A stretch of 64,000 nt of DNA, from positions 300,963,357-301,027,356 of the forward strand of contig CM060709.1 of assembly GCA_030686995.1 (NCBI GenBank), read 5' to 3'. The DNA is from Artemisia argyi (Eukaryota; Streptophyta; Magnoliopsida; Asterales; Asteraceae). The notes beneath the pieces are model-generated. The model ran no database searches. It was not told the DNA's origin and was given only the letters and a program-made list of their open reading frames with translations. This document shows positions 10,865 through 23,300 of this stretch, in pieces. The position numbers and the translations under genes are program-made. Each line of letters opens with the position of its first letter. Position 1 is the first letter of the stretch.

Positions 10865-13328
10865 TCTTATGGTGATATAACTGCAAAAGGAGATAATCAA
10901 CCTAAATCTCGGAGGAGTGATAGTCGTGGCATTGTCGTTCTTGTGGTTGATGCCTCGAGGAGGTTTCTTACAGGTTTTTTCTGTTGAAATTGAGTAAAGG
11001 CAACGATTTTTATGTCTAAAATGTGTTAGATAAATTGGTATTTGGAATTGGCTTTTGAAAGTGGTTCTCTGATATGGAGTATTTACAATAACACGTGGGT
11101 TTGGCTGTTTACCGACAGTTTATGTTTATTTGAGATTATATGGTAGTCATATATTTTGTAGCAGTTCATTGCATAGTGTTTGAAGTATTTTGTGATTTGG
11201 TTGGCAGATCGTTCATTCTGCAAGCATAAACAAGAATGTTCACAAGCCACGGATTGCAATCCTAGATTGTTGTTACTCAATGTGTAACCCAGGTATCGAG
11301 TTAAAGATTAAATTTATATAAGAAAAATTAGGAGTTCTTAGTTTTTATGTTGGAAAGAGGCCCCCAAATTATTTTAACTTGCTGTATAAAATCGGTTAGG
11401 AAACAAAAAGAAGTATAATATTTTGTATTCACACGTCCTTTTGTAATTGCTAGCATTTCTCGTGGAATAAATGATTTGGTCCATAGGCTAAAGGAAAGTG
11501 GTTAAACTGCTTATCTGATTTCTGGCAGATTTCGTACTGCAGCACAGGTTATTACGTTTTGGAAAAGCAGACAAGTAGTTGACGACGAGCAGAAGTATGT
11601 TTCTCCTTTTAAATGTTTCAGGTCAGACCCGAATATATTATGATGATTGTTTGTTATTGGAGTAGTTTCGCGCATGATTTTAGTTTTACTTCATCCTCCA
11701 TCCTGTTTCATATTGGAGTAAACTTTGCATTTGCTTTATGAGGTTTCGTACTAATTAATGGATTACGTTAATTCAGGAATTAAAACTACAGATACAATTT
11801 GGTAGAGGTCTTGGTAAAGCAAAGCTAACATTTGTGACAATAAGTCACACTTCACACAATTCCAAAACCTTCGGTCTTTTACGCTCAGTTCTCGAGTTGA
11901 AATTTGAGAGGAAATGAAAGGAAATGGAAAGTTTTTTGTGTTCTTGAGTTTTATTTAAGAGGGGAAAAGGGGTTTGTAAAGAAGAGGAGAGGAAGATTTG
12001 ATAGTAAAATCTTCCTCCCACTTTTGGGAGGAAAGGGAAAGGGAAGGGGAAATAAACTCGAGAACTGAGCATTAAGGGATAACGCAAAAGATTATTTCAG
12101 GTTTGTTTTCTTAATTTATGGCCCGTTTAATTTTCTACTAGAAACACAATTGCATATGATCCACGTTTTGTAAAAGGCATTACAATGACTGGATGGGATT
12201 AGATATTGGACCAAATTCCAACACATTCAACTATGCCTTGGATTTATAATGTATGGATATGTCCAGGTTTTTTGCCATGACCATGGTATGGCAAAAAAGT
12301 TAAATGATCGCCTTTAAATCCTCTTGAGAATCACACCTTTTTTCCCATGCCACTAGCCAGGCCAATGTCGTTCTTAAAGGATAGTAAATTTACCCGTCAC
12401 TTCTCATATAAATGCTGGAAAACCGCCTCTTTGTATATTCATGTCATTCACATAACTCCTACTCATCTCCAATGTATGCTTGGTGATGATGTATTGACTC
12501 CATGGTTTGTTATCTTCTTCGAACTGGCACCAGATGTAAAGGCAAGGCTACCAAGTAAAAGTAACTATTCACTATAATGTGGTACAAGTATTTAGAGGGA
12601 CTTTTAGTTGTAGTTGTACTACTAATAAATGTGGGTATTTTCGAAACTCTACAATAACCTTTGTTTGGGTCGTAATAACTTAGAAATACTGTGTTTCAGG
12701 AGGCTGCTCCAATAGCCAAACGTAATGGTCGTGGTGCACCAAGTTGCAAGCTGTGGTTGTAACAAATAAACGTCATGCGGCATGGGAGACAGACCCGATA
12801 AGGTATCGAGATGAACTATATTATACTTATTGATAAACTTGGCGCCAAGGCACATGAAACAGGTTCAGAAGAAATTCAGCAGGGAATACTCATGGTGAAC
12901 ATACCTATTCCTTTTTTTAGGCCGGAAGCAAACACAAGTTATATTTTTATGTGACGCTTAACTTCTTACCTATGTTACAACTTACAAGTGGTCAAAGTAG
13001 TTAAAAATTTTGGGAGTTGAGGTCAGGTGTGTCATTTTGAATTTACTTTGATCAATGAAATGGCAAGAGCCATTAAAAAAAAGGATTGAATAAAGCCGCC
13101 GCAACGCGGCGGGCGCCTTCATCTTGTTCATTTACTATAGCTCAACTGAGTAAAATTAGTAAATGGTAGCTAGTTTGGTCAACCCACTCTTATTGGGTCT
13201 TGTAAGCACGGAATAGGTGAGTATTGTGATTGGGCCCCTTATTTTTGCATGTGGTTATTCATGCTTTCACATTCGATACGTCTATGTTTTATGACACTAT
13301 CTATAGTTTTGAAGAAATAAGAGGAATC

Positions 13329-14790
13329 ACTACCAAAAATAGTCAAACCGGCGACAAAGGTTTTCCCGAGGACACATTGTGATCAGCGAAAGCCGCTAAA
13401 AAAAAAAAAAAAAGAAAAAAAAAAAAAATTGATCAAGGCTTGAGTGGGTTGGATTTTATACCGAAATTTTTCTCGAGGACATTTCCTCGAGGAAAATATG
13501 GTCAAATTTAACTCTTTTTTACCAAATGTTATACACATAATATTTTGGCGGTAAAGTTTCTTGACAATATTTTCCGAAGAACATGTCCTCGGGTATATTT
13601 ATTAACAGTTTTGAGTTTGTTTAGCTGTAATTTTGACCTTTATAGTATTTAAGATTAATATAATAATTGTTATATCTTCAAAATGAACGGTGTTAAACCA
13701 TAAAGTCATGCGACTTGTCATTTCTGAAGTTTACAGGTGGTTCGGAAGCTTTCAAAACTGCCATTAAGTTTTGTTACGTTGTCAAAATCGAGTATAATTC
13801 GTCTATCGTTGTTTCAATACGTTGCGCGGTGTTGACCAACAAAGAAATAAAATACATACGAATTACATTACAAATCGAAAAACATTCAAACATCAAAGCG
13901 TCCTAATTACATTACAAATCGATAAAATTTTAAAAATTAAAGCATACTAATTACTTCAAACCAAGTTTTCCCATGTCGTTATAAAGCTCATGAAGTATTG
14001 CAATTGAATCAATTGTGTAGTTTTCGGTATGCATATACATTTCTAGTGTTACCTCAAGTAACTTTATCTTTCAAGTAAAGAACTTGCAGTTTGATCACTC
14101 TGCATTTCCATGACTCGGTGTTGAAGGTCCTGCAAAATAACTTAGAGGCGTTGAAGCTCCAAGAGAACTGGACAGTAGACGGAGTCGTTCCTCATTCCTT
14201 TAAAAAAATTACATCCATAATCGATTGACCGAGGCTGTAAAAGAGTAAAGAAAATTATTTTTAGCAACTAACCAAATTATTTATATATTGCACACTTAAA
14301 AAACATGTAATGGTTCAAATTTAATAAAAGGACATGCATGCATGGTATAGTTTACCGCTGGTGTGACGTTGATTCGTTCTCGTAGAACTACATTTTCTCG
14401 TCCATGAAAACACGCAAAAGCTTCATATAGGGCCATCTTCATGATAACAATGTGTATGTTGGTGATTGTGATGATAAGAGTGAATAATGTGATGGTGATT
14501 GTGAGGATAAGAAAGTAATGTTTTTGTGAGGATAAGAATAATAACAAGATATGCTTTTATAGTAAAAAAGAGAGCTTTTGGTGGGACCTTTTGGCGCTAA
14601 ATTTGTGAGGATAAGAGTTAACTAGGTTCTAGCAAGGATATGTCCTTACTAAAAGTTTGACCTATTTTAACAGTTTTCCCTCGTTCGCTAATTACTCCTG
14701 CCATTTTTTCTCGCCAACCTTTTGGCGAAAACATGTCTTCGACAAAGGGTGTTATCCAAGTTTTGCCCAGAAAAATACTTTTGCCCAGGA
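13329..14790. mobile_element. Possible CACTA remnant
   Basis: CACTACCAAAAATAG at 13329 looks like a CACTA (En/Spm) terminus. Short motifs related to TCGAGGACA recur in both directions near it (about 13368, 13472, 13488, 13575) and again near 14730-14750 (ATGTCTTCGACAAAGG), as subterminal repeats of such elements do. I find no matching TAGTG right end and no clear target duplication, and no transposase. The minus-strand ORF at 14296-14547 has no recognisable domain. The right limit is a guess. Confidence 0.35.
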
Positions 14791-14919
14791 CTATAACTAC
14801 AGGAGCAAAGGTTAATTAACAGGCCCAACCTATATACTATTTGGTTAGTTGGTCACTTGCTTGTAACCTCCAACGCCTAACACACAAAAATAAATTGTAT
14901 TCGATGGCAAATATAATCT

Positions 14920-16363
14920 CGACTTAATAGAATGGTTAACTTAGAAGAAAATGTTTTTTCAATAACATTTGACAACGCTTCTATTATTACAAATGCCATA
15001 AAAGACTAATACTAAAATACCAACCACCTCTGCAAGGCATCTTTTTATCATACTTAATGTGTTGCACAAATCATAAACTTGGTTGTGCAAGACAGACTAG
15101 CGACACCCGAAATATGTAAGGTAAACGGAGCTTTTAAAAAGATGTTACAAAATATATTTCAATCTGATAAAGCTACATATGTAAATTATATGAAATTATG
15201 TCAAGAGACGAATTCCCTTTTTCTAACCTCTAACTGAGACGTTCCTACAAAATGGAATTCGACTTATAAAATGTTCGTTTGGGTTTATGCTAAAAGGCTA
15301 ATTTGTAATCTTTTCATGATGAAGTTACAAATCGTGTAAAATTAAGAAGTTTTCGGTTCAACAATAGGATACCATTAAAAAATTAACCAAATTACTCAAA
15401 GTTTTTAAGGAAGCAACAACTTTATTATCGGGTGTTTATTATATCATGAGTCATTTGGTACTTAACCAAAAAAAATTAATGTGTTCAAAATTAGGCCAAT
15501 TTGAATTTAATGGTTCACTTTTTGCAACTATGGTTCGACCAATGAAAGAAAAACTTATAAAATATTTTGAAGAAATTCCACTGGTAATTACTTGTGTCGC
15601 TGCATTAAACACATGTTTTAACGTTAGTGGGGTCGAATTACTTATCGAAGAAATTACTTCGGATTTGGATTTGCTTCAAGAAGACCCTTTCTTTTCAGCA
15701 AATGCAAAAAATTATTTCAATAAATGTTTTAAAGATTTATTTGATGTTTATTATAATAAATATAGTCAAACAAATGTTTCAACGAGTTCGACTTCTTCAT
15801 CGCTTTTTACAAATACTACCTTGGATCCGCATATGGACTTATTTTATAGTCTAAGACAAGAAAGGGTTAAACGGGGTAGGAGTGACCAATCAATTACTAA
15901 CGAATTTTGGAGATATATTAGAAACCGATTGGATAAACACTGTGAGACCCAAAGAATTCAATTTTTTTGATTCTTTGGCTTGGGGGAAAGCAAGGGAATC
16001 TCAATTCCCATTCCAGCCGCAATATACCGGGATTTACTAAGCGTACAAGCTTCTACGGTTGCTTCGAAATCCGCTTTTACTAATAGTGAAAGAGTATTAT
16101 CGATACGAAGAATAAGACACACACCGACATCTTTGAAGATGTGTATTTTCTTGAAGAATCACTTAGACGCGGTCGAACGTATACAACACATTTCAAGTCT
16201 TGAAGACCCCCTAGAGTACGAAGAACAGTTACAAAATGAAGAGATCCATGAAGGTGATTTAATCAATCTTTCCAATGAAGAGATCGCTCCAGATAATGAA
16301 GCCGCGAGGCTAGGTCCCCCGAAGATGAAGATATGGGACTCGACGATGTTCTCATTTAGTTAG
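14920..16363 (+). pseudogene. Decayed hAT transposase, C-terminal two-thirds
   Basis: Segments of the RICESLEEPER/Ac-like hAT transposase family are visible in order: FSITFDNAS (about 14957), CVAQIINLVVQD (about 15058), VPTKWNSTYKM (about 15241), a long block at 15446-15970, then AAIYRDLLSVQASTVASKSAF with RVLSIRR at 16012-16130, which is the C-terminal hAT dimerisation region. The segments lie in different frames with stops between them. Near 15961-15968 a run of seven Ts ends the main block in a TGA. The short stretch that follows reads as hAT protein (RESQFP) in another frame, and the dimerisation block then returns to the first frame. The N-terminal BED zinc finger is not seen. Clearly non-functional. 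Confidence 0.8.
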
Positions 16364-16539
16364 TTTATATTTGATGAATAAATCGCTCAAATGTATTAGC
16401 TTTATGTTTTATGTATTATGAGTTTATTAATAAAAGTTGAAGTTTATTGAATTTATTGTGTAGAAAACACGAACAAACAAACAAACCCGAAATTGACATA
16501 TGTACTCAGTTGGATAGAATTGAAAAAAAGAATTAGAAA

Positions 16540-16690
16540 GAAACCGGTTTGAAACCGACCCAAACTGGTTACTACCGGTTTGGGTTTTTTACACACAAAA
16601 ATAAATCGAACCGTAACCGATTTTTGGCCAAATCGGTTTTTGACCAGTTTTGGTTAGGTCAAAACCGGTCAACATACAACTCTAGTTACG
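16540..16690. other. ACCGGTTT-rich stretch after the hAT pseudogene
   Basis: Several direct and inverted copies of AACCGGTTT or ACCGGTC occur about 180-320 bp after the transposase stop. They resemble subterminal repeats of the hAT element that carried it. TAGAGTTG in reverse near 16677-16684 might be its terminus. No partner end was found. Confidence 0.3.
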
Positions 16691-17506
16691 CGTATGGTTT
16701 TGTCTTCGTAAGAGAAAAACGCGTCCGAAATGGTCGACCGACCAAATGATTTGGTGTCAATACGACTAGTCTTGTATTTTGATGGTTGACTAATTAAGCT
16801 TATTGATATGAAAATGTTTAAGAAAAAAAGATGGTGATGGATTCGGGTCGGGCCCAGACAAGCATGTGAAGGTGTTTGTTTGTCGGGTTATTATAGGAAA
16901 CCTGTCTTTAATTTATAAGATAAGATAATTTCTTAACATTAATGTCATTATCATACAAATTTGTTATATTTTAAAGATTATATTATGAAAAATGGAATAA
17001 CATTAGAGATAAACTCAATTAAGTTATTATTAATTTTTGGTTGTTAATAGATTTTCATGCTCCTGCTTTTGGAACACAACCCTCGCTGGTTGCATAAGTT
17101 TTCGTCATCTCCCGTAATTCCCGGGCTTCATTTCATTAAAAAAATAATGTTGCTCCGTCTAATTGACACAAAGTCAATAAAAGTAAAGATGGTTATAAAA
17201 GTTAAATGAAACGTTAAACACGAGTATTTATTGCAAGAAATTTAATTAATAGATTATAGATATTGTAAACAAATTATGCTGAGTGTCACTTTTTGTTATA
17301 AATTGGTCTAGATCCAGGGGCGGAGCCAAGATTTATAGTTAAGGGGCCGAAGTTTATTATATAACCTGAAAAAATAGAAGTTTAAAAATGGTTTCCAACT
17401 TTAGTTTATACAAATATATCATCACAAAAATTTACGAATGATTCTAAACTTAATTTTTTCTAACATATTTAGTGGATAAAAAGCATAATAAACTCAAAAT
17501 AAGGTC

Positions 17507-17508
<2 letters not shown>

Positions 17509-17576
<68 letters not shown>
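17509..17576. repeat. (TA)n microsatellite
   Basis: About 34 TA units directly abut the left end of fold-back element 1. Matching tracts lie at 18350-18394 and 24762-24842. Confidence 0.95.
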
Positions 17577-17579
<3 letters not shown>

Positions 17580-18347
17580 GGTGAGGTTATTTTAAAAAGG
17601 GCCTTATAATAAAAAGTGTAGGAAGGATTGTGGGAGTGACATGTGTCACCCCCTTGCCACATTATATGACACGTGTCACCCCCCCCCCCCCCCCCGAAAA
17701 AAAATTTTTTCCCGCCAAAAAAAAATTTTTTTTTGGGGCAAAAAAAATTTTTTTTCCCGCCAAAATTTTTTAATGCATCACAGTTATAAAGTTACTGCAT
17801 CACGGTTATAAAGTTACTGCATCACAATTATGATTTTACTGCATCACGGTTACTGCATTCATGGTTTTAATGTTACTGCATCATGGTTATAAAGTTACTG
17901 CATCATGGTTATAAAAAAACTAAATTATCATAAGTTTTATGCATCATATATGTATGTAACTGCATCACAATTAAAATACGATTCTTTTTTAAATTTTGGT
18001 GCATCTTTATTATAAGTTACTGCATCATAGTTAATAGTTTAGTGCATCAGCTATGTTGCAGTAACTTATAACTTTAATGCACTAAAATTTAAAACTGTGA
18101 TGTAGTAACTTTTATAATTGTGATGCACTAACTTTATAACTGTGATGCATTAAAAAATTTTGGCAGGAAAAAAAAATTATTTTGCCCCAAAAAAAATTTT
18201 TTTTGGCGGGAAAAAAAAATGTTTTTTTGCGGGGAGGGGGTGGGGGTGGTGACATGTGTCATATGATGTGGCATAGGGGTGACACATGTCGCCCTCACAA
18301 TCCTTCCTACACTTTTTATTATAAGGCTCTTTTTATTTTAACCCATA

Positions 18348-18349
<2 letters not shown>
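17577..18349. mobile_element. Fold-back element 1 with about 200-bp inverted repeats
   Basis: The left arm (17577 to about 17775) and right arm (about 18140-18349) are inverted copies. They share CTTATAATAAAAAGTGTAGG, an ACATGTGTCACC block and an A/T/G-rich block. The middle is built of about 22-bp units around ACTGCATCACGGTTATAAAG, which switch to the opposite orientation near 18045, so nearly the whole element could fold into one hairpin. (TA)n tracts flank both ends, suggesting a TA-rich target. No ORF. Superfamily not settled; a Mutator-like or Tc1-like MITE is possible. Confidence 0.75.
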
Positions 18350-18397
<48 letters not shown>

Positions 18398-18578
18398 CTT
18401 TATTTTCAGAACTCTCTTAAGTGCGAGAACTGCGAGAACTCCCTAGATCAATCATATTTTTTTAAATATTAAAAAAATTTATTTAATCAAAAGGGTATAA
18501 TGGTAAAAGACAATTTCTTTTTTATTTATGATTTTTTTAGTTAAATTTGTTTTTCAAAATCCCATAATTTTAGAAACT

Positions 18579-18579
18579 A

Positions 18580-18623
<44 letters not shown>
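18579..18623. repeat. Poly-T tract
   Basis: About 45 Ts in a row inside fold-back element 2. Confidence 0.9.
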
Positions 18624-18625
<2 letters not shown>

Positions 18626-19129
18626 ATGCATTATCTGAAAAAGATGAGGTACATGTATGTTTTTTAAATAACGTCAATTTACATTTGTTTTTAGTATGTA
18701 ATTGTATACAGTTTTTTTAATAAATCTACCAATATTTTTGGCTAATTATTATTATTTTTGGAAGTTTAAAACACAAATCAAAGAACATAAACCTTTTCTA
18801 TAAGAAAAAACAGTATTCATATACTTATATGTTACATTTCATTTAATTACAAGCACAAAAACATATATACAATAATCACATCTCTTCAAAAATCGCAAAT
18901 TTTCTTCATGTATATGTGTGTTCATCAACTTCCAGGTCTTCAATGATGATAATCTTCATAAATCTTAAAGAAGCATACACAAAAACAATTAAACAACAAA
19001 AAATAGAAAAAGAAAATTAATCAAAACAACTAGGATAACACATATGCAGAATCTAGAATGAATAGCACAATTTAAAACATACATGCATAATTTTTTCCTT
19101 GATTTCATATGAACCATAAAACATATATG

Positions 19130-19400
19130 CACACTCTTTTGAAAAACCTTGGAACATACATGTTCCATTTCATTGATTTTATATTAACCTTGGAGCACAC
19201 ATGTCCCATTTCATTGATTTTATATTAACTTTAGAACACATATGCACCATTTCACTAATTTTAAATTAACCTTGAAACACGTATGCACACACTTTTATTG
19301 ATTTATATGAGTCATAAAACACGCATGCACCATTTTAGTTATTTTTTTACCGGCCATAAACATGTTTGCACCATTCCTTAAAACATGTATGCACCATTCT
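19130..19400. repeat. Degenerate minisatellite, about 55-bp period
   Basis: Units combine a form of CCTTGGAACACATATG with CCATTTCATTGATTTTA, repeated about five times with steady divergence. Non-coding; part of fold-back element 2. Confidence 0.7.
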
Positions 19401-19755
19401 TTAAAACTATATTTTTCCCATTTAATAAACAAAATACACTTCTAAATACACTTGTAAACCATTGCTAATTCATATGACAACTGATAAACTTGATTACATA
19501 TATAAATACACTTGTAAAAGACAAAAAACAAACTACGAGAATGTTACATAAATACTTGAACACTTTCATAGTGATATACATGGGTCCTCACTTATCACCA
19601 AAACATTTGTAAACTCAATGCGTAGGTCTCATGAATTATAGAAGTTTTATTGTCATTCGGTACAACCAATCTAAAAGAAAGTTAGCAGTTTCACAATTAA
19701 TAAATATAGTTAATTATAGACTCTGATTCAACAATAAGACATTAACTTTAAATCA

Positions 19756-20392
19756 ATGACGTTTAAAGGCAGGAGTTTTTGGATTCGTGCTAAGGAAGTT
19801 TCTGGATGGGTCCCTAAATTAGTTGATGATTTTGATGATGATGTACTGTCGGAAAATGAATCATTGATAGCTGGCGACAAATTAGTTAATGACGATAAGT
19901 TTTCTGCTCATAGTGATATAGGGGAAGTTCCTGAGACGGATTTTGTAAACTCCAGTGAACAGAAGGGGAGCAAATCAACTGAACCTTTTGATATATATTC
20001 ACTCCTTAACAAACAGAAGGCAGGTAAGATGGATAGAGGAGAGTCGAATACTCCAAGTCATCCTCCGGGTTTTACGCCGGATGACATGGGGAATATTAGT
20101 AAGGGGAATGGTGATAATGAGGATGTTTGCAATGATAACATGGGTGATGGGGGGGGGGGGGGGGGGGGGACAAGAGGCGAATGAAGATGTGCTCTCTAAG
20201 GGTGATAATGAAAAATCTGCAAGTTTTGGTCGGTTTAAACATTCTGAAGCTCCAAAAGCAGGAGGGTCATTTGTAGGTTTGATGGAGGAAGTGGTGAAAG
20301 TTGGACTTACTATGGGGTACAATATGGATGGAGTGGTGAATAACCTATCTGAGATCATTGGTTCTCATGGAGTGTCATCGGTTAACCTATGA
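19756..20392 (+). pseudogene. LINE ORF1, C-terminal part, frameshifted
   Basis: This is the C-terminal end of an ORF1 protein, the nucleic-acid-binding chaperone of plant L1 elements by family knowledge. It begins with the WIRAKEVSGWVPKL stretch and continues through an acidic, serine-rich linker. A 21-base G run at 20149-20169 throws it out of frame. The rest (from QEANEDVLSKGD) continues in another frame to a TGA at 20390-20392. The N-terminal domain and any zinc knuckle are missing because of the 5' truncation. The first ATG (19756) lies in the target duplication and is not a real start. Confidence 0.75.
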
Positions 20393-23300
20393 ATTTCTTA
20401 TCTATTAATATTCAAGGCCTCGCCCAAAAGGCCAAAAAAGACTGGGTGCGGGAGTTGTGTGTTAAACATAAGGTAAATTTTTTAGCGGTACAAGAAACTA
20501 AGATGGAGATGATGGAGATGGGTACTGTTCGCCATTGTTGGGGAAATTATGCTTTTGATTATCTCCATGGTGATTCGGTTGGGAATTCGGGAGGAATTTT
20601 ATGTGTTTGGGATTCTCTTGTTTTTCGCAAAAGTGATCACACTATTTCGGATTACTTTGTCCTTCTTCGGGGTGTTTGGTTGACGAGTGGTTTTGATCTT
20701 CTCGTTGTAGTGGTGTACGCTCCTCATGATCCGAGAGATAAGAGTATGGTTTGGGATTATTTGGCTACTGAAATTAAGAAGTGGAAAGGTAAAGTGATTC
20801 TTATGGGCGATTTTAATGAGGTCCGGTATAAATCAGATAGGTTTGGGTCAATGTTCAATGCAAAAGGTGCTCTTGCTTTCAATAGTTTTATTGAAGATGC
20901 TGAATTGGAGGAAGTTAATTTAGGCGGTAGTATGTTTACATGGTGTCATAAATCCGGTACGAAGATGAGCAAGCTTGATAGGTTTTTTGTTTCTAATAAC
21001 CTGTTAAATAGTTTTCCTCATATTAGTGCTTTTACTTTGGAGAGATATTTATCGGATCATCGGCCGATTCTTCTTCGTGAGACGGAATGTGATTATGGGC
21101 CGACTCCATTTAGATTCTTCCATCATTGGATGGAGTTAGATGGATTTAACAATTTCGTGGTAGATTCTTGGGGGTTGGCTCCATGAGATGGTAAGAATGC
21201 TATGCAAAACCTGGTGTATAAATTGAAGTTTCTTAAGGAGAAGATTCGTGTATGGGTGAGAGAGTATAGACGAAAATGTTTTGGTGAAAAGGATCATTGT
21301 AGAGATGAAATTAAAATTATTGATGAGATTATGGATAAAGGTAAGGGCTCGGAATTTATTGTTAATAAGAGAATGGAGTTGGTTAATGCAATTCATCGGT
21401 TAGATCATTTACAGGCTATGGAATTGGCTCAAAAGGTGAAGGTTAAATGGACTATTGAAAGAGACGAGAACTCAAGTTTTTTCCACAGTATGTTGAACAA
21501 AAATCGACATCAAACGAATATTCGAGGTGTCATGGTAGATGGAGTGTGGATTGATCAACCCATGGATGTCAAGAGGGAGTTCTTCTCTCATTTTCAGAAC
21601 AGGTTTGCTGCACCGTCTCACAGCCGTATTATTATTGATATGGTTTTCCCGAAGACTATTTCTATGGAGCAACAGGAAGATCTAGAGCGATCGGTTTCTA
21701 GAGAGGAGTTGAAAGCGGCTGTGTGGGACTGTGGAGTCGATAAGTCTCCGGGTCCAGATGGGTTTACTTTTTATTTCTATAGACAGTTTTGGGCGACTAT
21801 TGAGAAGGATGTGTTTGATGCAGTTAACTACTTCTTTATAAATGGTGATATGCCTAAGGGTTGCAACTCTTCATTTATTGCCTTAATTCCGAAAGTCCCC
21901 GCTGCAAATATGGTGAAAGATTTCAGACCTATAAGTCTTATTGGTAGTATATATAAGATTATCTCTAAAATCTTATCGAATAGATTGGTTAGTGTTTTGG
22001 GAGATATTGTCAATGAGGTGCAGTCTGCGTTTATTGCTGAGAGACAGATTCTTGATGGCCCGTTTATCCTTAATGAGGTGATTCAATGGTCCAAATGTAA
22101 GCAGAAGCAATCCTTAATCTTTAAAGTTGACTTTGAAAAAGCTTACGATTCAGTTCGATGGGACTTTTTAGATGATGTTTTAAAAAAGTTTGGTTTTGGG
22201 GATAAATGGTGTAAATGGATTCAAAGTTATCTCATATCTTCGAGAAGTTCGATTCTTGTTAATGGAAGTCCAACTGAGGAGTTTCAGTGTTTTAAGGGTT
22301 TAAAGCAAGGCGATCCTTTGTCTCCTTTCTTGTTTATCCTTGTTATGGAGACACTTCATTTATCTTTCCAACGTGTAGTTGATGCGGGTTTGTTTACGGG
22401 TATTGCATTAAATCAATCTCTCAAGCTGTCTCATATGTTCTATGCGGATGATGCGGTTTTTATGGGCACGTGGAGTGAAGAGAATATTAATACTTTAGTT
22501 CGTGTCTTGGATTGTTTCAATAGGGCGTCGGGTCTTATGATCAATATGTGCAAAAGTAAGATTATGGGTATAAATGTGGAGGGAGATAGAGTCAAGCAAG
22601 CGGCTGCTAGACTTGGTTGTCTTACTCTCACCTTGCCTTTTTCTTATCTAGGTACTAAAGTTGGAGGATCTATGACTCGTATTCATGCCTGGAAGGAGGT
22701 GGTGGACAAGGTCAAGGCGCGGTTATCTAAGTGGAAATTGAAGTCTTTGTCTATTGGAGGCCGTCTTACATTATTGAAATCGGTACTTGGCTCAATTCTT
22801 ATTTTCCATATGTCTATCTTAAAGTTCCTTCAAAGATTATTCATGAGTTGGAGGCGATACGTGGTCATTTCTTTAATGGTCATGAAATTGGTAGTAGGAA
22901 AGCGTCATGGGTTAAGTGGGACACCGTTTTGGTGGATAAAGATAGAGGGGGCTAGGGGTGTCTAGTCTCTTTGCATTGAATAGAAGTTTAATGTTTAAAT
23001 GGATATGGCGATTTTATAGTCAAAAAAATTCGTTGTGGGCAAGTGTTATTCAGGCTATTTATGGAATTGATGGTAATGTGAGTATGAAGAATAAGTTTAG
23101 GATGAATTCATGTTGGAGTTCCATTGTTAAGGAAATGCGGTTAATGGCGAATCGGGGCATGGACATATTTGCTTTTATTAATAGAAGGTTGGGTAATGGT
23201 GATGATACAAATTTCTGGACAGACTCGTGGTATAGTGGGGGAGTGCTTAAAGATCTGTACCCTCGGTTGTTTGCACTTGAGAATGTTAAGCAGGTAAGTG

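Larger units (their letters stand above)
8428..12790 (+). other. Unrecognised exon-like blocks inside Helitron 3
   Basis: Coding-like blocks in order: 8428-8571, starting MFLDLKRLFDDKLESSW; 8623-8685, with WYELSKTLVDDVLL after TTTCAG; 8969-9030, with KKEITVVGYLLDRSE; 9950-10021, with AVEGLTADHFMK before GTAAG; 10106-10198, with AAMRAMDGVIDTMYENHALE; 10841-10972, containing GDNQPKSRRSDSRGIVV; and 11207-11292, with HKPRIAILDCCYS. I cannot name the protein or proteins. Stops and frame changes between blocks rule out one ORF. Captured, partly decayed host exons are the likeliest explanation. Confidence 0.3.
8183..13127 (+). mobile_element. Helitron-like element 3 with captured gene pieces
   Basis: The 5' end TCTATATACTAAAGC at 8183 follows an A and matches the Helitron start. 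Near 13094-13114 there is a strong GC hairpin (GCCGC...GCGGC), typical of a Helitron 3' end, then CTTG and T at about 13124-13128. CTTG differs from the CTRR consensus, so the end is approximate. No Rep/helicase ORF is seen. The interior has many short coding-like blocks separated by intron-like DNA with CAG and GTAAG signals, in the same orientation as the element. Its left end is about 720 bp upstream of the first Aux/IAA start codon. Confidence 0.5.

Noticed and set aside
14296..14547. 83-aa minus-strand ORF with a hydrophobic start that might be taken for a signal peptide
   Set aside because: Lies in the CACTA-like remnant and its hydrophobic part comes from a T-rich repeat; no homology recognised.
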